This document shows positions 44,449-51,188 of a stretch of 58,338 bases of DNA, piece by piece. How positions within the stretch are numbered: position 1 is the stretch's first letter; each line of letters opens with the position of its first letter. The position numbers and the translations under genes were made by a program. Below the pieces are notes generated by a model. It was not told where the DNA came from. It searched no databases and saw nothing but the letters and a program-made list of their open reading frames with translations. Source of the DNA: Acidobacteriota bacterium (GTDB lineage: Bacteria > Acidobacteriota > Blastocatellia > UBA7656); contig JACQDB010000089.1 in NCBI GenBank assembly GCA_016201275.1, forward strand, positions 1 to 58,338, written 5' to 3'.

Positions 44449-44528
44449 AGTCCGGTGTCTGGTGTCTCTGGTTATCGGCTTTGCCTTAATCAGGAATTGG
44501 CTGAGTGTGAGACGCCAGACACCGGACT
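44449..44528. repeat. Heptamer-type hairpin after korB
   Basis: AGTCCGGTGTCTGGTGTCTC (44449-44468) pairs with 44509-44528 at 19 of 20 positions. Units GTCCGGT/GTCTGGT are 7 bp long. GGACTAGGGACGCAGGACTA follows the right arm. Located between the korB stop and the next gene. Confidence 0.7.
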
Positions 44529-44640
44529 AGGGACGCAGGACTAAAGTAAGGTATAGTGTAGTTCCATGCAGCAGAACGTATCTGGTTTATCCGAACCACG
44601 AACCCCCAAAATTCAGCACCGAGCAGGAGTATTGGCAGTA

Positions 44641-46914
44641 ATGAAACTCTATAGTCTGTTCCTCGTCCTCACCCTTTGCGTGCTTCCACTGTCCGGCCTT
44701 GCAAGGGCGGCCAATAGCGATTCCCGCGAAACCGTTTCCTCGGCTTCTCCGGCAAAAGATGAAGTGCGGCGCTGGGAAGTGACTGGCCCGTTTGGCGGCG
44801 ATGTACGCTCGATGGTGGTCGCGCCCGATAATCCCGATTGGTTGTATCTGGGCACCAGCGACGGCCAACTCTTTCGCTCGACCGATGGCGCGGCGACCTG
44901 GCAACGCCTCAAACCCGGCATTGGCAAACGCGGCCTCTCGATTGACAACATCGTTTTTGATCCGACCAATACGCAGGTGATGTATGCCGCCGCTTGGGAT
45001 GTGGATTCCAATATGAGCAAAGAGATGGGCGTCTTCAAAAGCGAAGACGGCGGCACCAACTGGAAACTACTCAAAGACACCAAAGGCTTGTACGTGCAAT
45101 CCATCACCATCGCCGCTACGAATCCCCAGTTTCTATTGGCAGGCGCAAAGAACGGCGTCTATCGCTCGACCAACGGCGGCGCGGATTGGGAGCGCATTCC
45201 TACCGAGGCTTATCCAGACATTCGCAATGTCAACTCCGTAGCCGTTGATCCGCGCAATACCGATTTTATTTACGCGGGAACCAACCATCTGCCTTGGCAG
45301 ACGCACGATGGCGGCAAGACCTGGACGCGCAATGTCAAAGGCATCATTGACGATTCCGACATCATGGGCATCACCGTCAATCAGACCAATCCGAAACTGG
45401 TTTACGTCAATGCTTGTAGCGGCATCTATCGCACTACGAGCGCAGGCGAAAACTGGGCGAAAGTTCCCGGCATACCGTTCAGCGCCCGTCGTACTTATGC
45501 TTTGCTGCCGCACCCTAGCGACCCGAATATTATTTTTGCCGGAACCAGCGAAGGCTTGTGGCGCACCAAAGATGGCGGCAAACGCTGGATGCTGCTCACC
45601 TCAAAAACTACGGTGATTCGCTCGGTGGTTATTCATCCCGATAAACCCAAGCGCGTGATGATTGCCACCGATGATTACGGCGTGCAGATTTCCGATGACC
45701 TCGGCGATAACTTCACAGCCGCCAACAATGGCTTCATCAATCGCCATATATTGGCCTTCATGTCCGATACGGCAGAACGTGGGCGCGTCTTGGCAAGCGT
45801 TTTTCACGACAGCAGTGCCGGTAGCGTTTTTGCTTCCAACGATGGCGGCGAGACCTGGGAGCCGTCTTCAAAAGGCTTGGGCGTGCGCGATGTGTTCACC
45901 TTTCATCAATCCGCCGAAAATCCTGCGGTGATTTACGCCGGAACCAACGCCGGCGTCTATCGCTCGAATGATCGCGGCGCGACTTGGGCTTTCGTCGGCC
46001 TCGAAGCAGTGAAGATCGAAAAGCCGGTAAAGAGACCGACGCGCCGACGGGCAGGCAAAAAACACGCAATGATTATCGTGCCAAGCGCCGATCACGCGGC
46101 GTCGAGTCTGCCTTCAACCCGTGGCGCGTTCGGACGTTATCAAAGCGTCGCGGTGCAGAAAAAATCATCTGGCAAAAAGCCGTTGCCCAAAAGGCCGGTG
46201 AAAAAACCGCTGGAGCCGTTGACGGAAACGCCTATGGGGCCGCCGCTGTTGACCTTGACCAAACAGGTTGATGCGCTGGCGGAATTCATCAACGCCGAAG
46301 GCCAGCGCGTGCTGTTGGCCGCCGCCAGCGATGGCTTGTACAAAACGCTTGATGAAGCGCGCGGCTGGGAAAAAATCGCCATCAGCGATTACGACTACAA
46401 CGGGCGCGTCTTTTCGATTTCGACGCATAAGAGTGTTCCCGGCAAAATCTACATCGGCACCAAACAGGGGGTATATGTTTCGACCGATTTCGCCGCGACC
46501 TGGACCTATTTGGACAAAGGGCCTACGGATGCGACGGTCAAAGCCATCGCCCAAGCCGTCAACGACCCGGACAATATTTTGATTGGGACGAATCAATTTG
46601 TTTTTCGTTCGACCAACGGTGGACGCACCTGGATTAAAAAAGGCGGCGGCTTACCGGCGGGCGATTACACCTCGGTTGCCATCAATCCGTATAACGCCGA
46701 AGAGATGATGGTCGCCGAATATTCCAAAGGCGGCATCTATCGCTCCCGCGACAAAGGCATTTCGTGGGAAAAGATTGACAGCGAATTACCGAGCAGTCGC
46801 GTGTGGGCGTTGATGTTCGACCCCTTCGAGCGCGACAAAATGTACGCCGGGAGTTTTTCCAGCGGCGTTTATATTTTAACCATTCAAAAAGGAGCAACCG
46901 CCAGCGGTCAATAG
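44641..46914 (+). CDS. Exported BNR/Asp-box repeat (VPS10-like propeller) protein
   Basis: 757 aa from the ATG at 44641, chosen because it begins a clean signal peptide (MKLYSLFLVLTLCVLPLSGL) after an AGGAG; the frame is open 25 codons earlier. At least ten Asp-box motifs (SxDGGxTW type) are visible: STDGAATWQRL, SEDGGTNWKLL, STNGGADWERI, HDGGKTWTRN, SNDGGETWEPS, SNDRGATWAFV, STNGGRTWIKK and SRDKGISWEKI. They build two sortilin-like propeller halves. Between them (about 485-550) is a Lys/Arg- and Pro-rich linker (RPTRRRAGKK, KKPLPKRPVKKP) unlike the rest. Function unknown; such propellers bind proteins or glycans outside the cell. No sialidase residues could be recognised. Confidence 0.9.
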   Translation: MKLYSLFLVLTLCVLPLSGLARAANSDSRETVSSASPAKDEVRRWEVTGPFGGDVRSMVVAPDNPDWLYLGTSDGQLFRSTDGAATWQRLKPGIGKRGLSIDNIVFDPTNTQVMYAAAWDVDSNMSKEMGVFKSEDGGTNWKLLKDTKGLYVQSITIAATNPQFLLAGAKNGVYRSTNGGADWERIPTEAYPDIRNVNSVAVDPRNTDFIYAGTNHLPWQTHDGGKTWTRNVKGIIDDSDIMGITVNQTNPKLVYVNACSGIYRTTSAGENWAKVPGIPFSARRTYALLPHPSDPNIIFAGTSEGLWRTKDGGKRWMLLTSKTTVIRSVVIHPDKPKRVMIATDDYGVQISDDLGDNFTAANNGFINRHILAFMSDTAERGRVLASVFHDSSAGSVFASNDGGETWEPSSKGLGVRDVFTFHQSAENPAVIYAGTNAGVYRSNDRGATWAFVGLEAVKIEKPVKRPTRRRAGKKHAMIIVPSADHAASSLPSTRGAFGRYQSVAVQKKSSGKKPLPKRPVKKPLEPLTETPMGPPLLTLTKQVDALAEFINAEGQRVLLAAASDGLYKTLDEARGWEKIAISDYDYNGRVFSISTHKSVPGKIYIGTKQGVYVSTDFAATWTYLDKGPTDATVKAIAQAVNDPDNILIGTNQFVFRSTNGGRTWIKKGGGLPAGDYTSVAINPYNAEEMMVAEYSKGGIYRSRDKGISWEKIDSELPSSRVWALMFDPFERDKMYAGSFSSGVYILTIQKGATASGQ

Positions 46915-46919
46915 CAGGC

Positions 46920-47032
46920 AGTCCTTAGTCCTTGGTCATTAGTCCTTCATTGGGGATTGGTAATATCAAGCGCCAATGATTAAGGCTCAAGACTGGAGAG
47001 CTAAGGACTAAGGACTAAGGACTAAGGACTAG
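46920..47032. repeat. Heptamer tandem-repeat hairpin upstream of sucC
   Basis: Four tandem CTAAGGA units plus CTAG (47001-47032) pair with AGTCCTT-type units at 46920-46947. Inner stem CATTGG/CCAATG. The last AAGGA lies six bases before the sucC ATG, so the repeat itself provides the ribosome site. Confidence 0.8.
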
Positions 47033-47034
47033 AT

Positions 47035-48195
47035 ATGAAAATACACGAATATCAAGGCAAAGCAATTTTAGCGAAGTATGGCGTCACTGTGCCGCGCGGC
47101 GAGATGGTCGAAAGCGTGGAAGCGGCAAAAGCGGCGGCGGAAAAGTTGGGGCTTCCGGTGGTCGTCAAAGCGCAGATACACGCCGGTGGGCGCGGCAAAG
47201 GAGGCGGCGTTAAACTCGCTCGCACGATGGATGAGGTGGACAAGATCGCCAGTGAAATTTTAGGGATGCAACTGGTCACGCATCAGACCGGGCCGGAAGG
47301 CCGCGAAGTCAAGACCTTGCTTATCGAAGAAGGCTTGAAGATCAAACAGGAATTTTATTTAGGCATCGTGCTTGATCGCGCCATCTCGCAACTCGTCTTT
47401 ATGGCCTCGTCCGCCGGTGGCATGGATATTGAAGAGGTTGCCGCCAACGAGCCGGAAAAGATTTTGAAAGAGGCGATTGATCCGGCGGTTGGCCTCACCG
47501 CTTTTCAGGCGCGCAAACTCGCTTTCGGCATCGGCTTGCCTAACGAAGTCATCAACAAAGCGGTGAAATTCATGCTGGCATTGTATAAAGCGTTCGTTGA
47601 ATCGGATGCCTCGCTTGCAGAGATCAACCCGTTTTTATTGACCGAAGACGGCGAGTTGTACGCTCTGGACGCGAAGTTGAATTTCGATGACAACGCCATG
47701 TTCCGTCATCAAGATTACGAGCAACTGCGTGATTTGAACGAAGAGGAGCCGCTGGAAATCGAAGCCTCGAAGTTCGATTTGAACTACATCAAGTTGGACG
47801 GCAATATCGCCTGCATGGTCAATGGCGCAGGCTTGGCGATGGCGACCATGGACATTATTAAACTGGCGGGCGGCGAACCGGCGAACTTTCTGGACGTAGG
47901 CGGCGGCGCTTCACAAGAGCGCGTCGAAAACGCTTTCCGCATTCTGTTGATGGACCCGAATGTGAAGGCGGTGTTGATTAATATTTTCGGCGGCATCGTT
48001 CGCACCGATATGGTCGCAAGCGGCGTCGTCGCGGCGGCGAAAAACATCGGCATAGAGGTGCCTGTGGTAGTGAGGCTCGAAGGCACTAACGTCGAGCAAG
48101 GCCGCAAAGTGATCGAAGAATCGGGTTTGAATTTCACTACAGCATCCGGCATGAAAGACGCTGCCGAAAAAGTCGTAGCGCTCGCCAATGCGTAA
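47035..48195 (+). CDS. sucC: Succinate-CoA ligase (ADP/GDP-forming), beta subunit
   Basis: 386 aa, full length. ATP-grasp domain at the N-terminus ([40 protein letters not shown]) and the ligase domain with [36 protein letters not shown] and [14 protein letters not shown]. It links succinyl-CoA to NTP formation. The alpha subunit sucD, usually directly downstream, is not in this window; instead an insertion-broken HicB-like gene follows. korAB upstream would supply succinyl-CoA. The ribosome site AAGGA is part of the heptamer repeat. A hairpin terminator follows at 48210. Confidence 0.97.
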   Translation: MKIHEYQGKAILAKYGVTVPRGEMVESVEAAKAAAEKLGLPVVVKAQIHAGGRGKGGGVKLARTMDEVDKIASEILGMQLVTHQTGPEGREVKTLLIEEGLKIKQEFYLGIVLDRAISQLVFMASSAGGMDIEEVAANEPEKILKEAIDPAVGLTAFQARKLAFGIGLPNEVINKAVKFMLALYKAFVESDASLAEINPFLLTEDGELYALDAKLNFDDNAMFRHQDYEQLRDLNEEEPLEIEASKFDLNYIKLDGNIACMVNGAGLAMATMDIIKLAGGEPANFLDVGGGASQERVENAFRILLMDPNVKAVLINIFGGIVRTDMVASGVVAAAKNIGIEVPVVVRLEGTNVEQGRKVIEESGLNFTTASGMKDAAEKVVALANA

Positions 48196-48209
48196 ACCGC
48201 AAATCGAAA

Positions 48210-48253
48210 GGCCAGCCGTTGCATGAGAGTTCATGCGACTGCTGGTCATTTTC
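48210..48253 (+). terminator. Terminator-like hairpin of sucC
   Basis: GGCCAGC..TTGCATGA, loop GAGT, TCATGCGA..GCTGGTC followed by ATTTTCG. Stem has two small bulges or mismatches; it begins 15 bases after the sucC stop. Confidence 0.6.
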
Positions 48254-48270
48254 GTGTAGTTTTGAAAATC

Positions 48271-48889
48271 ATGCCCAAAAAGATTCGCCAGCTATTCATT
48301 GAATGGTCAGAAGAAGACCGTGACTACCCAGCCGGTTTGAACATTGCCGGTCGCTTCGTTGTTGCGCCTCTGGCGCAACAACGAAGCCAGCGGTCTCTGA
48401 CCGCTGCTCAACGGGAATCAGGGGATTATATTTTCTTGCCGGTCGCTTCGTTTTTGCGCCAGAGGCGCAGCGGAGATTAGCCCGTGGTGGAGCCACGGGA
48501 AGACGCAAACGGCTTGACGGTCGCGCTCTGAAGGAGCGCCGGAGGCTGGCGGCGTCACCTCTCCTGCGCCCTTTCAGGGCGCGCCGCGTTTGCCCGACTT
48601 GATTCCAGTGCCTACAGCACTGGCTAATTTCCTACACCCCTTGCGGGGCAAAGAGGGCTGGGTAGTTACAGAAGACCACTGTTATATCGGTCGTTGTCCG
48701 AGCCTGATGCTTGGCGGAGTTTATGGAGACGACGAAGTAAAAGTTTATGCGGAGTTATGCAAAGTCGTAGATGAATGGATTCGCACGTTGAAAGCCGATG
48801 GCCAACCTTTGCCGGAGCCTACATTGAAGTATGCCGATAAAAAGCAAAATCGAAGTCATCCAATCCAGTATTACCGAGTTGCACGTTGA
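48271..48889 (+). pseudogene. HicB-like antitoxin-family gene split by a 350-bp insertion
   Basis: 48271-48319 encodes MPKKIRQLFIEWSEED and 48678-48889 continues in the correct frame with HCYIGRCPSLMLGGVYGDDE and WIRTLKADGQPLPEP. Removing the insertion and one 8-bp duplication restores an 86-codon ORF whose pattern (GRCPSLMLGGVYGDDEVKVY, LPEP end) resembles HicB-like proteins that regulate or neutralise HicA RNases. No hicA is adjacent. The insertion supplies an in-frame stop-free left part, so an altered left peptide could be made, and a new ATG at 48590 could start the right part, but the original protein is lost. The 3' end overlaps the macrodomain gene by 59 bp in another frame. The HicB assignment is moderate. 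Confidence 0.7.
48320..48669. mobile_element. 350-bp non-coding insertion element with 8-bp target duplication
   Basis: Ends GTGACTACCCAGCC (48320-48333) and GGCTGGGTAGTTAC (48656-48669) are inverted repeats at 13 of 14 positions. The flanks are identical AGAAGACC (48312-48319 and 48670-48677). The inside is a series of short hairpins (TTGCGCC..TGGCGCAA, CCCGTGG..CCACGGG, GCGCC..GGCGC, CCAGTGC..GCACTGG, CCCTTGCGGGG). The left ~110 bp match the element at 1-201. No transposase; it must rely on one elsewhere. Confidence 0.9.
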
Positions 48890-49358
48890 TGCCATCGTCA
48901 ACGCCGCGAATCACACCCTGCTCGGCGGCGGCGGTGTGGATGGCGCGATTCATCGGGCGGCGGGACCCGAATTGCTTGCCGAATGTCGCCTGCTTGGTGG
49001 TTGCAAAACCGGTCAAGCGAAAATTACCAGAGGCTATAAACTGCCCGCCAAGTTTGTGATTCACACGGTTGGTCCCGTTTGGCACGGCGGAAGTCATGGC
49101 GAAGCTGACTTGCTGGCGTCTTGTTATCAAGAGAGCTTGAAACTTGCCGTTGCCAATAAAATCGAAACCATAGCCTTTCCGGCGATCAGTTGTGGCGCGT
49201 ACTCCTACCCGATTCCACAGGCCGCAAAGATTGCTGTAAACGCAGCCGCAAATTTTTTGGCGACCGATTCCTCCATTCAAAAAGTCTATCTCAGCTGTCG
49301 GGAACAGCAGGTTTTTCAGGCGTATCAACAAGCTTTGAGCCGCTTGAACCGGAGGTGA
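48831..49358 (+). CDS. Macrodomain protein (O-acetyl-ADP-ribose deacetylase, YmdB-like)
   Basis: 175 aa, single macrodomain. Visible: IEVIQSSITELHVDAIVNAA, NHTLLGGGGVDGAIHRAAGP (ADP-ribose loop), GCKTGQAKITRGYKLPAKFV, IHTVGPVWHGG and ETIAFPAISCGAYSYP. Family activity: removal of acetyl groups from O-acetyl-ADP-ribose or of ADP-ribose from acidic residues, in the cytosol. The N-terminus overlaps the 3' end of the broken HicB-like gene, so the two were probably once coupled. No ADP-ribosyltransferase gene (DarT type) is nearby, so an antitoxin role is not supported. Confidence 0.95.
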   Translation: MPIKSKIEVIQSSITELHVDAIVNAANHTLLGGGGVDGAIHRAAGPELLAECRLLGGCKTGQAKITRGYKLPAKFVIHTVGPVWHGGSHGEADLLASCYQESLKLAVANKIETIAFPAISCGAYSYPIPQAAKIAVNAAANFLATDSSIQKVYLSCREQQVFQAYQQALSRLNRR

Positions 49359-49497
49359 TGTTTCCCTCTCAGTTTATTCGGCGCGGCGGTGCTACCAATT
49401 TTCCCTGCTTTCCCAAATAGAGAGGCGAACGGTTGGTGTGAAAATTTTTTATCGGTTTTCTGGTAAGCGACGCGGGTTCGCCATTTTTCTACCCAAG

Positions 49498-50988
49498 ATG
49501 AAATTCGCAAAGCCCCTGTGTTATGTCTTGCTGGTTCTCGTTTTGTGCAGTGCGGGAATTCCTATTGGCGAACCGCAAATTCGCGCCTCTGCCCTTGTCG
49601 TTCAAAGCCCTGCGCCAGCGGTTCGCGTCACGCTTGAACCGGTGGTATCGGGACTTGTCGAGCCGGTGTTGGTGACACACGCGGGTGATAGCAGTCGCCG
49701 TATTTTTATTCTCGAACGCCGTGGCGTGATCAAGGTTCTGCAATACGGCGAATCGCAGCCGAGCGTTTTTTTGGACATCACGGATCGAGCGCGCTTTGAC
49801 AATCTGGGCGGTTTGTTAGGATTGGCTTTTCACCCGCAATATCGCACCAACGGGCGCTTCTTTATTCTCTATCTGCGACGCGACGAGACCATCATCGCCG
49901 CCGAATTTCGCGTCAGCGACAGCAATCCAAATGTTGCCGACCCTAGCAGCGAAAAATATCTTCTGACGGAGCCGAAACTTTTGAACGGGCATATGGGCGG
50001 CACTGTCGAATTCGGCCCGGATGGCTATCTCTACATCAGTCTCGGCGATGGCAGCCCCGGCAGCGACACACTCAACAACGCACAGAATCTCGATTCGTTG
50101 CTGGGCAAAATCCTGCGCCTAGACGTTGACCACACCAGTGACGGCAAGAATTATGCTTCGCCTGGCAGCAATCCATTTTATGGCGCGACGCTGGGGCGCG
50201 ATGAAATTTACGCTTACGGATTTCGCAATCCTTACCGCTTTTCGTTTGATAAAACGACCGGGCAATTGTATGTCGGCGATGTCGGCGAGCGCGTCAAAGA
50301 AGAGATTGATGTGGTTACAGCGGGCGGCAATTATGGCTGGCGGGTGATGGAAGGAACGCGCTGCACTAATTTTGAAACGGCGCTGTGCAGCACGCTGCGT
50401 GCGCTGCCGCCATTGATTGAATACGATCACGCTGATGGCGGCTGCGCGGTAACTGGCGGTTATGTGTACCGAGGCGCACGCGCCACCTTTCCGCTGGGCG
50501 CGTATATTTACGGCGATTTGTGCAGCGGCAAAGTCTTCATGTATAACAACGGCCAGACGCAATTTGTGATGAATAGCGTGTCGTTTCTCTCTTCTTTCGG
50601 AAGCGATGAAGATGGCGAGTTGTATGCTGTGGGCATCATCAATGGCAGCGTGTATCGCATCGTTTTGCAAGACCCCGATGATCCGCAAGTGCAACTGCTT
50701 GCGCCCAATCAAAAGATGAAACTCAAGGGCAATAAAATTTTTGACATCACCTGGAACACCACCGGCGTTGGCATCTATCGCCACGATATTCAATGGTCGA
50801 AAGATGGTGGTACGACTTGGGAGGATGTGGTCGGCGGCTTGCCCGGCGCGACGCGCAGCTATACCTGGACGGTTCCGAATATCAAAACTACAGCGGCGCG
50901 CATTCGCGTTATCTCTTACGGCAATCGCACCACCGGGCAGGATGAAAGCGACGAGGATTTTATCATCAAACCGCGCAGTACGAATTAG
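49498..50988 (+). CDS. Exported PQQ-type glucose/sorbosone dehydrogenase with C-terminal beta domain
   Basis: 496 aa from the ATG at 49498, which starts a signal peptide (KPLCYVLLVLVLCSAGIPIG); a GTG at 49438 would add 20 residues. The body is a soluble aldose dehydrogenase propeller: RIFILERRGVIKVL, LGLAFHPQYRTNGRFFI, HMGGTVEFGPDGYLYISLGD, YAYGFRNPYRFSFDKTTGQL, NYGWRVMEG and GGCAVTGGYVYRG. Members oxidise sugars with PQQ in the periplasm. The last ~95 residues (LLAPNQKMKLKGNKIFDITW, DIQWSKDGGTTWEDV, YTWTVPN) form a separate Ig-like domain found on secreted proteins. No PQQ synthesis genes are near. Confidence 0.9.
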   Translation: MKFAKPLCYVLLVLVLCSAGIPIGEPQIRASALVVQSPAPAVRVTLEPVVSGLVEPVLVTHAGDSSRRIFILERRGVIKVLQYGESQPSVFLDITDRARFDNLGGLLGLAFHPQYRTNGRFFILYLRRDETIIAAEFRVSDSNPNVADPSSEKYLLTEPKLLNGHMGGTVEFGPDGYLYISLGDGSPGSDTLNNAQNLDSLLGKILRLDVDHTSDGKNYASPGSNPFYGATLGRDEIYAYGFRNPYRFSFDKTTGQLYVGDVGERVKEEIDVVTAGGNYGWRVMEGTRCTNFETALCSTLRALPPLIEYDHADGGCAVTGGYVYRGARATFPLGAYIYGDLCSGKVFMYNNGQTQFVMNSVSFLSSFGSDEDGELYAVGIINGSVYRIVLQDPDDPQVQLLAPNQKMKLKGNKIFDITWNTTGVGIYRHDIQWSKDGGTTWEDVVGGLPGATRSYTWTVPNIKTTAARIRVISYGNRTTGQDESDEDFIIKPRSTN

Positions 50989-51025
50989 CCGTTAAGGGCA
51001 GGGGAAGAAAATATAACCCCATAAC

Positions 51026-51127
51026 TAGAGCGCGGCGCAGGAATGGATTTTCTATCCAGATATTGTAGGCGATGGTTTAACCATCCACAACATATAGGCG
51101 ATTTCTGGAATTCTGCGACACCCTCTA
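51026..51127. mobile_element. 102-bp MITE-like element, copy 2
   Basis: Bounded by TAGAG and CTCTA; right end TTCTGCGACACCCTCTA matches copy 1 at 17745, the left end is more diverged. Inside is the exact palindrome GATGGTTTAACCATC (51071-51085) and CCAGATATTGTAGGCGATGG shared with copy 1. Just left of it, 51000-51020 resembles GGGAAGAAAA of the 1-201 element. Confidence 0.65.
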
Positions 51128-51181
51128 GTTACTGGTTACTGGTTAGCGCTGCTAAGAACCAGTAACCAAGAACCAGTAACC
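51127..51181. repeat. TTACTGG-type hairpin in a convergent gap
   Basis: AGTTACTGGTTACTGGTT (51127-51144) pairs with AACCAGTAACC copies at 51157-51181; unit TTACTGG is 7 bp and tandem. It lies between two genes that face each other and could stop or protect both transcripts. Confidence 0.7.
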
Positions 51182-51188
51182 AAGAAGT

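Noticed and set aside
48831-49358. DarTG-like toxin-antitoxin
   Set aside because: The macrodomain is present but no DarT-type ADP-ribosyltransferase gene is adjacent.
49438-49497. Upstream GTG start of the sugar dehydrogenase
   Set aside because: It would put 20 basic and aromatic residues before a well-formed signal peptide.
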